Origin: Diphasiastrum complanatum
Taxonomy: Eukaryota > Streptophyta > Lycopodiopsida > Lycopodiales > Lycopodiaceae
Length of the DNA stretch: 64,000 nucleotides
Direction of reading: 5' to 3'
Assembly: GCA_029204225.1 (NCBI GenBank)
Contig: CM055102.1
Location: forward strand, 19,468,688 to 19,532,687
The first letter of the stretch is position 1; each line of letters begins with the position of its first letter. Shown here piece by piece: positions 36,506 to 47,470 of this stretch. Made by a program: the position numbers and the translations under genes. The notes beneath the pieces are model-generated. The model saw only the letters and a list, made by a program, of their open reading frames with translations. It searched no databases and was not told the origin of the DNA.

Positions 36506-36619
36506 GGACTCTTTGAGAGACAGAGAAGCAATCTCGGGATCATAAAGCTATCATTTTTTGAGAGGGAGCTGAAGAAACAAAACATTTCTAATTACAAAGC
36601 TTTGCTAGCTTTCAGCCCT

Positions 36620-36780
36620 CTGCCTGACGAAGATGTTCGTGAACATGAAAGTCAAGAGACACGAAACATGAAGGTTTCGCGAACACGAAAGTCAAGAAGA
36701 CACGAAACATGAAAGTTCCGCAAACACCTGACGGGAAGACACGAACGTGAAAGATTTGCAAACGAGAATCTTTTGCGGTC
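36620..36780 (+). repeat. Short direct repeats between RNase H and 3' LTR of element C
   Basis: The phrase GACACGAAACATGAA with neighbouring CGAACACGAAAGTCAAG is repeated three or four times. The same position in element F encodes a repetitive His/Glu/Tyr tail, so the repeats are a shared family trait. Confidence 0.6.
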
Positions 36781-36929
36781 CAATACGAGAAAGTCAGACG
36801 ACGGAAACGAAACCAACGACGCGACACAAAAAATGTCTCGAAAGACTTTCTGCCCTCACGTTCCAAAGATCATGAAAGTACCCAAGAGTACAGATATCTA
36901 ATCCGATGGCATGACGTCAGTAGATACAC

Positions 36930-37565
36930 TCCAGGTCATGGCTAATCCGCCATTTTTGTAATTTCCTGATTAGTTGTAGATGCTTAATCACTCTAATCTT
37001 AAAGTTACATAGAGCAACTATATACTTACTGGATGATACTTGACAAGCGAGACAGAACAATGTAGAAGTCTGATGCTAGCAAGCAATCAAGACGAAATAC
37101 AGACAAGAAGTCCACCTGCGTGCGAGATAAGTTCTGTGATCAGGATCCACAGTGATCCACAAGTCCGCTAGTAAGCGAGACATCCATTCGTGAGAGAACT
37201 GTATTTCTCTCACACCAACGCACTGTGTGGATCTACATGCAGTGCTTGAAGAATCAGAGAAAAATGAATAGATGATCTTGTAGCTATTGTGCACATGTCT
37301 TCCTTTATGATGAATGATCTTGAATGCAAATGTGTCTGCTATTATTCGTGTGTCTGATTCTCTCATCCATTTCAATTTCGTACATTGGTTGAACTTGTTG
37401 AATGCTGCATTAATTTATAAACGTAATTCAGCAGTGCCTGACTACAATCTGGAGGACTGTAGGAGTGATTCAGCTGGCAGTGTCCAGTGACCACATCTGA
37501 ACTCCATTCAAATCGCAAGAGAATCACGTCGCTTTTGCGACAGTTTTGCGACCGATTCTCATCAT
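36930..37565 (+). repeat. 3' LTR of copia element C
   Basis: Start placed by alignment to the F LTR (GGTCATGGCTAATCC against GGACATGCCTAATC). The last ~200 bp match the truncated 5' LTR. It ends about TTCTCATCA, directly against element D coding sequence. Confidence 0.65.
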
Positions 37566-38575
37566 CAACAAACATAAAGCAAGATCGGTGGCAAAAGGGT
37601 TCTTGCAAACTAAGGGAGTAGATTTTAATGAAACATTTGCTCCAGTTGCTAAACTAGTCACAATAAGGTTGATCATATCTCTTGCAACTACTTTCAATTG
37701 GATTCTTTTTCAACTTGATGTGACTAATGCCTTCCTAAATGGATATTTGAAGGAAGAAACCTACATGAGTCAACCCGAGGGCTTCATCAAGGAGGATCTC
37801 GAAGACAAGGTGTGCTTATTGCAAAGGAGCCTCTATGGGCTCGAGAAAGCACCTAGAGCTTGGTACTCTAGGTGAACTCTTTCTTAATCTCTATTCATTT
37901 TGTAATTAGCTCTTATGAGCCTTCCTTGTAGATGAGATTCAATGAAGGAAATATCAATATTCTCATTTTGTATGTAGATGACATTATTCTTAGTGGTAAT
38001 GATCTAGATGGCATAAGAGAACTCAAGATTGCATTGTCTAGAGAGTTCAAGATGGTAGATATTGGAATTCTTCATTTCATAATAGGCATAGAAGTATCAA
38101 GAGGGATGGATTCTAGTTTATACCTCAATTTTAAATATGCATATTCTATCTTAGATAAAATTGGATTTAAATTGCAAATGAGTAAAATGTAAAAGCTTCT
38201 AATAGTTGTGATGAAGCATCCTTTGAGGACATCACACTATATAGAAGGCTTATAGGCTCCCTAATGTATCTAGCTATAACTAGACCTAATCTAAGTTATA
38301 GTGTTGGTAAGTGAAGCCAATCTATGTAAAATCCATTAGTTTGTCATTGGAAAAGTGCCAATAGGGTGCTAATATACGTCTCGACTACCAATAATTTTGG
38401 CATAGTTGATCATGGAACTAATCTTGCTTTGAGAGCATACTCGGATGCTGATTTTACAGGTGACAAGGTGGATGGGAAGTCCAAAAGTGGTTTTGCTAAC
38501 TTTCTTTGTGTTTGGCTTTCCAAAAAGCTACAATTTCACTTTTCTCAACTGAGTCGGAATACAAGGCCTTAACAT
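37555..38575 (+). pseudogene. Copia element D: RT and first part of RNase H
   Basis: Begins abruptly inside the RT at NKHKARSVAKGFLQTKG, then DVTNAFLNGYL, LQRSLYGLEKAPRAW, YVDDIILSGND and the RNase H start AYSDADFTGDKVDGKS. Stops near 37875, 38192 and elsewhere break the frame. The gag to integrase part is missing because element C and a deletion adjoin on the left. On the right the RNase H is cut by insertion of element E and resumes at 44734. Confidence 0.88.
38571..38575 (+). other. Target site duplication of element E, left copy (AACAT)
   Basis: AACAT directly before the LTR start TGTAAAAATT; the right copy is at 44734-44738. A perfect 5-bp duplication is the usual size for copia integration. 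Confidence 0.92.
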
Positions 38576-39257
38576 TGTAAAAATTACAGCAAATAAGGAT
38601 CCTAAAACACTTGAAATGATGAGGGAAACAATAGATTATGATTTCATAAGATTAGCACAAGTTGAGCCATCAAAATCCATCAAAAATCTATGCTTGAACC
38701 TCACTAAATGGCCCAAATCCTTGAAGAAGGCTTCACACGTGTGAAAGTACGGCCTCCCACAGTCTGAGTACTGTACACCAGACCTACATTCAATCCTATA
38801 ATCATTAGTAATCACAAGTACTCAAACAATTATGAACATAGAGAGCAATTGCACCATTATGAGAGAAAAAACATGAAATTGCTTGATTGATTTTGGTGAG
38901 ATATCATCACCTATATATACATGATCCATCACGGTTTTGGGCAGGTATGAGTAGCCCTAAACCTATCCCTAATGCTAATTTTGGTGGATCTTTCATCCCT
39001 ACCAAGTTAGGGTTGGAATCTTGGAGATCCCTCAACAATGCAAAAATTACCAAAAATAGCTCCTATTTTTTCTCCCTTGTATCTAAGCATAATTTGGACT
39101 CATTCCAAAGGTTCTAACACTTAGGTCTACTTGAGAACATCCTTATGAATGGAATCCTATGCTATTTGGCACGTGTGACAAGCCACATCATGACCATCTA
39201 ACTATTTACAAGTCATATGACCAAAACTAGTCAAGCTAGAATTGTGAATTTTTAACA
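38576..39257 (-). repeat. 3' LTR of element E
   Basis: 682 bp, TGTTAAAAATTC...TTTTTACA on the minus strand. A TATATATA word lies in CACCTATATATACATG near 38920. It carries a 76-codon plus-strand frame that is only an LTR shadow. Confidence 0.95.
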
Positions 39258-39268
39258 CTCCTCCTCAC
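39258..39268 (-). other. Polypurine tract of element E
   Basis: The minus strand reads GTGAGGAGGAG immediately before the 3' LTR start TGTTAAA; it primes plus-strand DNA synthesis. Confidence 0.85.
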
Positions 39269-39271
39269 TAT

Positions 39272-42200
39272 CTAGCTTGGTTCAATCATTGCTTTACTAA
39301 TCACTCCAAGTGATGATCTGAACTTCATAAAAGGTGTCTTTTGAAGTGGTTTAGTAAGTAGATCAGCTACACATTCATTGCTTGGAACATGCTCCAAAGC
39401 AATCTCCTTGGCTTGCACCATTTCTCTCACAAAGTGATGGCATATCTCAATGTGCTTAGATCTTGCATGGAAGATTGGGTTAGATGCAAGGTGTTGGGCT
39501 GATATATTGTCATTGTAGATGATTGGTGCCTCCTCTGAATCCATGATCTTTAGTTCCACCAATAATCTCTTGATCCAAAGTACCTCCTTTGTAGTGGTTG
39601 TCAAAGCTTTGTACTCGGCCTCGGTTGAAGATAGAGATATAGTTTCTTGCTTTTTTGAAAGCCATGAAACCACACCTTCTCCTATGAAAGTTGAATAGGC
39701 ACTTGTTGATTTCCTATCCCTCTTGTCCCCTGCAAAATCTGAATCACTAAATGCATGAAGGTTACTCACATCTCCTCTATATAGAATCCCAAAATCCAAT
39801 GTACCCGAGATGTATCTTAGAATCCTCTTAGCCTTTTTCCAATGGATATTCAATGGCTTTTGCATGGATTGGCTCAACCTACATACACTAAAGCTAAGAT
39901 CTGGTCTAGTTATAGTGATCCACATTAAGGAACCTATAAGTTGCCTAAACAAAGTGATGTCCATGAAGGATCTTTCATCATCTTCATTTGGCACTTTTAC
40001 ATCTTGCTCCATTGGTGTGTCAACACTTTTGCATACTTCCATCTTAAACTTCTTCAAAAGACTTTGAGCATAGTTTACTTGACTTATAAAGATAAAATCA
40101 GACCCTCTAAGTACTTCTATGCCTAAGATGAAGTGAAGACACCCTAGATCTACCATCTTGAACTCTAAGGATAGATCTATCTTGATTTTTTCAATACCAT
40201 CAACACTATCTCCACTAATGATGATGTCATCTACATAAATGAGTAAAAGTACAATACCAACATCATCAAACTTAATGTAAAGAGTGGGATCATATTCACT
40301 TTGAACAAAAGAAAGTGAAATAAGATAGCAATGTAGTCTTGAATTCCAAGATCTTGAGGCTTGCTTCAAGCCATAGATGCTTCTTTGGAGATGGCATACT
40401 TTGTTCTCCATTCCATGCTTGATGAACCCTTGTGGCTGCTCCATATAGATATCTTCTTCCAAAAAACCATTCAAGAAAGCATAAGAGACATCCATTTGAC
40501 ATAGAATCCATCCAAAATGTGATGCAAGTGCAATGATTAGTCTTATTGTGACCATCTTGGCCACGGGTGCAAAAGTTTCCTCATAGTCTATCCCTCTCTC
40601 TTGAGCATAACCTTTTGCAACTAATCTTGCTTTATGTTTGTTAACACTCCCATTTGCATTCAACTTAAGCTTGAAGACCCACTTGCATCCTATTACATTC
40701 CTTTGAGGTCTCTCAACAAGCAACCAAGTTTCATTCTCAATCAAGGCATCATACTCATCCAACATAGCTTTATACCATTCTTTGGAGTTCAATGCATCTT
40801 CAACATTAGACGGTTCTTCAAAACTAGATAAAGCATAAGAAGTGGATGATATACCCTCAACTTGCTGTCCTTTGCCTTGATATGTGAGCCTTGATGGCTC
40901 CACTTTTGCCCTTGAAGATCTCCTTGGTGTGATAGGTGGGTTTGGTGCTTGCTCCTCCATGAGCTCCTCCTCAAAACCAAGATCTTGCTCCTCGGCCATC
41001 TTCTTCTTGATTGTTGGAGCACTTGAGCCTTCTTCAAGCATATGCATATGATGTTCATCAAAGATGACATCCCTTGAAACAACAAATTTGTTCAAGGATG
41101 GGAGATAGACTTTGTAGCCCTTGCTTGAGCTTGCATATCCAAGCATGATCCCTCTTGTGGAAGATGGATCCTCCTTGGTTCTTGTTTCCAATGGCACATG
41201 CACATAACATATACACCCAAAAACTTTCAAGTGATTAAGATTGGGTTTCTTTCCATACAACATCTCATAAGGAGTTTTGCCTTCAATTGCTTTGCAAGAC
41301 ACCCTATTCATCAAGTAGTTTGCACATACAAGAGACTCACCCCAAAAGGATTTGGGCAAACAAGCATCTAATCTTAAAGCCTTAGAACATTCACATAATG
41401 TTCTATTCCTTCTTTCAGCAACTCCATTTTGTTGAGGAGTGTAAGGACAAGAAGTCTCTTTCTTGATCCCTTCCTCCTCACAAAAGGCCTTGAACTCATT
41501 GGAGATGAATTCTCCACCATTGTCACTTCTAAGAATCTTGATGCTATGATTATGATGCTTTTCCACAAACAACTTGAACTTTACAAAAGTATCAAATACT
41601 TGAGACTTGAAGGAAAGTAAGAACACCCAACAATATCTTGAGTAGTCATCAATGAAGGTTAAAAACATGGATGAACCTCCATTAGATTTGGTGCTAGCAA
41701 TGTGCACATCCGAGTGTATGAGTTCAAGAGGATGAGATGACTTTGTGATGGAGTTAGGAAACACCTTCTTATGTGCCTTGGATAAGGCACAAGCTTCACA
41801 AACCTTGTCTTCCTTCCCAATAGACCTTGGTAGGCCTAAAGCATACTCCTCCTTGATCATAGCCTCCATGGAACCCGAGTTGACATGTCCAAGTCTTTTG
41901 TGCCATAAAGTAAAGGTAGATATCTTGCTCTTCTCGGCCAACATGACAACATTAGTATCCACAAATGCATCCAGCTTATAAATTTTGCCAAGTATAGTGC
42001 CCTTAGCCACTATCTTACCCTTCTTCTTGATGAAACATTCATTTGAAACAAAGTCAACATTGAAACCATTGTCTACCATTTGGCCAACACTTAGTAGATT
42101 CTTTGTTATTGTAGGAATGTACAAAACACCTTCTATGTTGATCTTTTTGGAAGATCCTAAGCAAAGGGGAATGCTACCAACTCCTTCAATCTTACAAGCT

Positions 42201-43240
42201 TCATCATTTGTTGTATAGATAGACTTTATAGGTCCATCATAAGATAAGAGAGAAGAGAAAAACTCCCTTTTACTAGTCATGTGTGAACTAGCACCCGAGT
42301 CAATCCACCAAGGATCTTCTCCTTTGAAGCTTGTTGAAGAAAATATGGACATCATGAGAGAGTCCTCATGTGAAATCTCCTCCTCCTCCTCTTTGCTCAT
42401 GTTGGCTTGGCTTTGATCTTGCTTCCTCTTGAAGCATTCCGAGGCATAATGCCCCATCTTGCTACAATAGTAGCACTTCACCTTTGATTTGTCCTTCTTG
42501 ACTTTGGTGGTTGATGGAGATGCCTTTGGGGGTCCTTCTTGATCCTCAAGCTTTGTAGACTTCTTGAATGTTGATCCTTTGCCTTTGGACTTGCCTTTGC
42601 CTTTGGTGAAGAGAGCTTGGTCATCTCCACCTTGGATGGAAAGCCTATCCATCCTCTCTTGCATTTGGCTCCTTCTTGATTCCTCGGCCATGAGCGTGCC
42701 TTGGAGTTCTTCAGGTATGGGTAGCTTACCCATAATTGCATATCCCTGAACCAAATTGTCAAATTCAAAGCTTAGTCCATTCAATATGAGTTGAACAAGC
42801 TCTTCATCCTTGATAGGGTCACCTATAAAGGCTAGCTCTTTGTTCAATTCCTTTACTCTTAGGACAAAAGTATGTGCACTCTCTCCTTTCTTTTGATAGC
42901 TTCTATAGATTTGATTCTTCAAAGCTAACATTCTAGTTTGGTTCTTGGATTCATAGACCTTTTGAAAAGTCTCCCAAGCATCTTGAGCTGAAGTGCAATC
43001 TCCTACCTCTCTTAAGAGTTCATTTGCAACATTCATTTTTATGCAATGTAGTGCAACATTGCACCTCTTGATGTATTTGGCTTTTTCTTGAGGATGAATA
43101 GGTTCACCCTCCTTACCATTTACAATTTCCATCAGATCTTGCATGATCATGATAGATTCCATTCTAACTTTCCATATGGAATAGTTAGTTTTGTTGAGCC
43201 TTTCATTAGTATCCAAAAGATATGCATTTATAGATGCCAT
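39272..43240 (-). CDS. Copia gag-pol polyprotein of element E, intact (1322 aa)
   Basis: Unbroken frame with all copia domains in order. Gag occupies residues 1 to about 230 (UBN2-type core). A zinc knuckle CYYCSKMGHYASEC is at about 256. The protease WWIDSGASSHMT has its catalytic Asp near 314. Gag-pre-integrase LWHKRLGH is near 444. Integrase has CEACALSKAH near 480, the first Asp in HSDVH near 509, the second in LRSDNGGEF near 571 and the Glu in NGVAERRNRT near 607. Reverse transcriptase spans about 825-1070 with YVDDIII near 1002. RNase H has AFSDSDFAGD near 1162 and STEAEYKAL. Gag and pol are in one frame, so gag excess would have to arise some other way than frameshifting. The start is the first ATG after an 800-nt leader. 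No missing catalytic residue was seen. Confidence 0.95.
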   Translation of the reverse strand: MASINAYLLDTNERLNKTNYSIWKVRMESIMIMQDLMEIVNGKEGEPIHPQEKAKYIKRCNVALHCIKMNVANELLREVGDCTSAQDAWETFQKVYESKNQTRMLALKNQIYRSYQKKGESAHTFVLRVKELNKELAFIGDPIKDEELVQLILNGLSFEFDNLVQGYAIMGKLPIPEELQGTLMAEESRRSQMQERMDRLSIQGGDDQALFTKGKGKSKGKGSTFKKSTKLEDQEGPPKASPSTTKVKKDKSKVKCYYCSKMGHYASECFKRKQDQSQANMSKEEEEEISHEDSLMMSIFSSTSFKGEDPWWIDSGASSHMTSKREFFSSLLSYDGPIKSIYTTNDEACKIEGVGSIPLCLGSSKKINIEGVLYIPTITKNLLSVGQMVDNGFNVDFVSNECFIKKKGKIVAKGTILGKIYKLDAFVDTNVVMLAEKSKISTFTLWHKRLGHVNSGSMEAMIKEEYALGLPRSIGKEDKVCEACALSKAHKKVFPNSITKSSHPLELIHSDVHIASTKSNGGSSMFLTFIDDYSRYCWVFLLSFKSQVFDTFVKFKLFVEKHHNHSIKILRSDNGGEFISNEFKAFCEEEGIKKETSCPYTPQQNGVAERRNRTLCECSKALRLDACLPKSFWGESLVCANYLMNRVSCKAIEGKTPYEMLYGKKPNLNHLKVFGCICYVHVPLETRTKEDPSSTRGIMLGYASSSKGYKVYLPSLNKFVVSRDVIFDEHHMHMLEEGSSAPTIKKKMAEEQDLGFEEELMEEQAPNPPITPRRSSRAKVEPSRLTYQGKGQQVEGISSTSYALSSFEEPSNVEDALNSKEWYKAMLDEYDALIENETWLLVERPQRNVIGCKWVFKLKLNANGSVNKHKARLVAKGYAQERGIDYEETFAPVAKMVTIRLIIALASHFGWILCQMDVSYAFLNGFLEEDIYMEQPQGFIKHGMENKVCHLQRSIYGLKQASRSWNSRLHCYLISLSFVQSEYDPTLYIKFDDVGIVLLLIYVDDIIISGDSVDGIEKIKIDLSLEFKMVDLGCLHFILGIEVLRGSDFIFISQVNYAQSLLKKFKMEVCKSVDTPMEQDVKVPNEDDERSFMDITLFRQLIGSLMWITITRPDLSFSVCRLSQSMQKPLNIHWKKAKRILRYISGTLDFGILYRGDVSNLHAFSDSDFAGDKRDRKSTSAYSTFIGEGVVSWLSKKQETISLSSTEAEYKALTTTTKEVLWIKRLLVELKIMDSEEAPIIYNDNISAQHLASNPIFHARSKHIEICHHFVREMVQAKEIALEHVPSNECVADLLTKPLQKTPFMKFRSSLGVISKAMIEPS

Positions 43241-44038
43241 CTAGTCTCCTAATCAAGGACTTGACACAAATGAAGGTTACTTCTATTGATTTGATTGAAG
43301 GTCTACCTTATCCCACTTCTTAGGGACCTGAAAAGATCAGTAATAGACTTCCTATAAAGATCTAAGAATGATCTCTAACAAAATCAAATCATAGAATACT
43401 AGAAACAATGCACTTGCTTGATTGAAGTAGACAATACTAGTAGAATTGCCCCTCTTTCTATAAAGAACATTAAAGCTTCCAAATGATCTGATAAAGAGTG
43501 AATTTCAGCAACCTAATATACTTCCAAAATCACTTGTAAAAGATCTAAATGGAACTTAATGAGGATGCAACACAATCTACTATCCAATCACAAGCAAAAA
43601 ATGATCAAAATTGATGAAAAATTGATCTAATTTGGTGCATAAGTCAAGCAATGGTTGGACTGAACCTAAATCACTTTAGGAGGTGCCTACTACACCTCAG
43701 AACAGCCTTGAAGAGTCCCCAAAACTCTGATCTTCCCTCTCCTTGAATGCTAGAAAGCCTTCTCTATGAAATCACCTCCAAAACTCGCTTAGAAATCAAT
43801 GCTTGGAGCAAGCAAAACTTGCTATCTTGGTAATGTGAATTGAATTCAACTTTGCCTCTGGTTTTAGACACCTAAACACCTGCAAATGAAGTCACACAAC
43901 ACCAATCTCCAATGTATTTGACTCACTTTGAATTCTAGAATCAATACTAGATGCTAAGATCCAATCTACACAAGATTTAGATCAAAAATTGTGATAAAAT
44001 TGAATGCAAACCAAGGATTTAGCTCATTTCAGCCTTTA
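43241..44038 (-). other. Untranslated leader of element E
   Basis: About 800 nt between PBS and gag start, without a significant frame. This is where packaging signals would lie; none can be named from sequence. Confidence 0.6.
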
Positions 44039-44051
44039 GGCTCTGATACCA
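44039..44051 (-). other. Primer-binding site of element E
   Basis: The minus strand reads TGGTATCAGAGCC, a perfect match to the complement of plant initiator tRNA-Met, directly adjoining the 5' LTR end. Confidence 0.95.
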
Positions 44052-44733
44052 TGTAAAAATTACAGCAAATAAGGATCCTAAAACACTTGAAATGATGAGG
44101 GAAACAATAGATTATGATTTCATAAGATTAGCACAAGTTGAACCATCAAAATCCATCAAAAATCTATGCTTGAACCTCACTAAATGGCCCAAATCCTTGA
44201 AGAAGGCTTCACACGTGTGAAAGTACGGCCTCCCACAGTCTGATTACTGTACACCAGACCTACATTCAATCCTATAATCATTAGTAATCACAAGTACTCA
44301 AACAATTATGAACATAGAGAGCAATTGCACCATTATGAGAGAAAAAACATGAAATTGCTTGATTGATTTTGGTGAGATATCATCACCTATATATACATGA
44401 TCCATCACGGTTTTGGGCAGGTATGAGTAGCCCTAAACCTATCCCTAATGCTAATTTTGGTGGATCTTTCATCCCTACCAAGTTAGGGTTGGAATCTTGG
44501 AGATCCCTCAACAATGCAAAAATTACCAAAAATAGCTCCTATTTTTTCTCCCTTGTATCTAAGCATAATTTGGACTCATTCCAAAGGTTCTAACACTTAG
44601 GTCTACTTGAGAACATCCTTATGAATGGAATCCTATGCTATTTGGCACGTGTGACAAGCCACATCATGACCATCTAACTATTTACAAGTCATATGACCAA
44701 AACTAGTCAAGCTAGAATTGTGAATTTTTAACA
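44052..44733 (-). repeat. 5' LTR of element E
   Basis: 682 bp, the same length as the 3' LTR and identical except at two positions seen by eye. It is followed by the AACAT duplication at 44734-44738. Confidence 0.95.
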
Positions 44734-45022
44734 AACATCAACAACCAAGGAGGTCTTGTGGCTAATGAGGTTATTGGTGGAGCTACACGTCATGGAGGCC
44801 GAGGAGGAGCCACTCATCTATTGTGAAAACCAATCAGCCGAAGCACTTGCAACCAATCCCACATTCCATGCAAGGAGCAAGCATATAGAGATTGCTCACC
44901 ATTTTGTGAGGGGGAAGGTTCAAGCTAAGGAGATCAAGCTTCAACATGTATCTTCATCAGATTGCCTAGCTGATATACTCACTAAAGCCTTGCCAAATGT
45001 TTCATTTATCAAATTAAGATAA
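44734..45022 (+). pseudogene. Copia element D: rest of RNase H
   Basis: Continues D after element E: TTKEVLWLMRLLVELHVME, YCENQSAEALATNPTFHARS, KHIEIAHHFVRGKVQAKEI and DCLADILTKALP, with a stop at 45022. Joined to 37555-38575 across E it restores the normal RNase H order. Confidence 0.9.
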
Positions 45023-45078
45023 GTCGTAGGTGTTGTAGATAGAAGTACCATACATGCATCAACCTAAAAATTGAGGAG

Positions 45079-45400
45079 TGTTGGAATTGGCAATTTTTAC
45101 TTTGTCAAAGTTAATTGCTTTGTACTTAGAGAATCCACATGTGTGAAATGCATGTGGAAATATTCAAATCCCTTGTACATAGCTTTCATATGAGACAAAT
45201 GTCATATTTCCTATTTTGTAGGATCTACTTCCTAGAATATACGAATCTAGAAGGTCCACACTAGCTTCCAAATGATGATGTGGCAAATGAGTGGAATCTA
45301 AACCAAGATGGATAAAACCAAGTATAATGAGTTATTCCACATGTGCTAGAAGTGCTCGAGAGAGAGCCTACCATTTTTTTATATATGATCCATATTGGAT
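45079..45400 (+). repeat. Start of the 3' LTR of element D
   Basis: A polypurine tract AAAAATTGAGGAG is followed by TGTTGGAATTGGC at 45079, the usual LTR start. No partner LTR exists in the window, so the right edge is a guess. Confidence 0.55.
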
Positions 45401-45539
45401 CCATTTTCAGGTTAATGATGCGAAGCATTGTTTTGGGAACAAATTTGAGTTTGCCACTGTCTTATGTATCATTGAAGTGTGTGAATGCTTTAGAAACTGC
45501 TGCCTAGGATGTCTACTCATATTTTTATGAAGATGTAGC

Positions 45540-47470
45540 TTCAAAATTATTTATGAGAAAAATATTTTTTTATTTGAAGATGAATGAATGCATTAGCATG
45601 TCTAAAAATATAAATGGTTTCAAATCTCTTCATCATAAAAAGATGGCTTCCATTGGATCTCCAGTGGAAGACCAAAATGCTATCAGGGCTATTCTCTCAA
45701 TTTTATCTAATAGCTATGAAAATTGGACAACGATTGTTACTACACAACTTGAGATGACATAGTCCAAGTTAATCCCAACGTTGCTTCAAGAAGAAATTCA
45801 AAAAGGTGGTTATTCTGCTTCTGAAAAACCATTAGCCCTTGTTGCAAAGAAAGGAAAACAACAAATTAAATTCAAAAACATAACTTCAGTTAAGCAAGAT
45901 AAAAATTCTTAGAATCTAAGTCCAAGTTGAAATCTAACATCATATCTTACTATTGTAAGAAAAAGAGGCATATGATAAAAGATTGCAGAAAATTGTAGAG
46001 TAAGAATCAGAATCGGACTAATGCTACTTTTGATGAGAGTGGTATTGAGGAGCCTAAGGACAATCAAAATCCATTTATGGCTAGAGCTGAAGAGAGTCTG
46101 AGGAGGGTGGTATCTAGATTCAAGTGCCACTCAACACATGACATTTAATATTGATTGGTTCGAGGATTATTCTACTTCAAGTACTAAAAGAATGGTACAT
46201 TTGGATGATACCGGTTCTCACCATATAGATGGTGAAGGTAATGTCATACCGAGATTTCGGGATGGCGAGTTGAGAACTATTTTTAATGTGCTTTATGTAT
46301 CTACTTAACCAAGAACTTACTTTATGTAAGTCGTATATTTGATGAGGATCATCAAGTCACTTTTGATAGCAATAATTGTATTATATAAAATGGTTCTAGA
46401 AATTCTTGTTGTTGGTACAAGGTTTGGAAACTTGTACAAGCTAAGTCATTGTCACGATGAGAAATCAGAAGTTCTGATCACCTCTACTTCTTAAAATATT
46501 AATCATCTGTGGTATTATAGAATAGGAAACTATATAAGCATTCATCAGATGAAACTAAAAGTCTTGTAGATGATTTGGATTTTGCTTTACCATATTCTTC
46601 CAACCCCTGTGAGAGCTACATACTTGGCAAACATTCTAGAGCACCCTTTCAATCTATTTGTACTCCTATTTCTAAAGGTTGTCTCGATCTTGTGCATGCC
46701 GATTTATTATGTGGTCCAATGCACCCTTTCTTGAGGGAGAGCTAACTACTTCATCACTTTCATAAATGATTACTCAAAAAGGACAATAATTATGTTCATA
46801 AAATAGAAATCAGAAGCCTTTAGGCATTTTAGGAATTTGAAGGAGTGTTCAAAAGACGAAGCTTAAAAAAAAGAATTTCTAAGAAAAAATTCGAGTGGAG
46901 AGTTCACTTTAATATAGTCTTGGAAAATGGTATTGAAGAACAGTTTACAATGAGCTATACTCCACAACAAAATGGTAGTCTAAAGAGAGAGAAATAGGAC
47001 ACTTGTGGAATGTGCTAGGTCCATGTTATCTTATGCAAGCGTACCAAATTATTTTTGGATTGGGGCACTATCAACTAAAGCATACATTCAAAATAGACAT
47101 ATTACTAAGGCATTGAAGTATGCGACCCCTCATCAATTATGGTCTAGTTCGAAGCCTTCTTTAAGGCATTTGAGGGTATTTAGATGTATAGCCTTGATGC
47201 ACAAACCCAAATAAATTAAGCAAAAACCATAAATTTTTCTTGCTCAACAGAGATGTAATATTTATTGAAAATGAATTTTATGAATTGAAGGAGAAAGCAA
47301 TAGCCTCTATAGTCTCTCCCATAATTTTGTATCATCTTGAACAACCTACTAGGTTGAAGATTTACCTTCAAATAGCGACCAAGAGCCACGTGCATATATG
47401 CAACAACTTGTTGTTAGAAGATCACCTAGAGTTAGCAAGCCATTTTGGGAAATCTTAGTTCTGATACCAC
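45540..47470 (+). pseudogene. Decayed copia element G: gag, protease, integrase
   Basis: Plus-strand remnants in copia order: gag end (MASIGSPVEDQNAIRAILSI), a knuckle (YYCKKKRHMIKDC), protease with DSSATQHMT near 46115 (the active-site Gly is Ser), a stretch of gag-pre-integrase, integrase (SYTPQQNGSLKRE near 46955, MECARSMLSYASVPNYFW at 47005) and the RRSPRVSKPFWE linker near 47420, where it stops against the LTR of F. No RT remains. Many stops and frameshifts mark it as old. Confidence 0.8.

Larger units (their letters stand above)
38576..44733 (-). mobile_element. Intact Ty1/copia retrotransposon E, nested in element D
   Basis: Complete 6158-bp element on the minus strand: 682-bp LTRs (38576-39257 and 44052-44733), PBS (44039-44051), leader, a single 1322-codon gag-pol frame (43240-39272), a polypurine tract (39258-39268) and a 5-bp AACAT duplication. 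I see only two LTR differences (38666/44142 and 38768/44244). Everything needed for autonomous movement is present, so this is a recent and possibly still active insertion. It interrupts the RNase H region of element D. Confidence 0.95.

Noticed and set aside
38887-39117. 76-codon plus-strand frame present twice (also 44363-44593)
   Set aside because: It lies wholly in both LTR copies of element E, antisense to it. The exact duplication reflects the LTR pair, not a gene.
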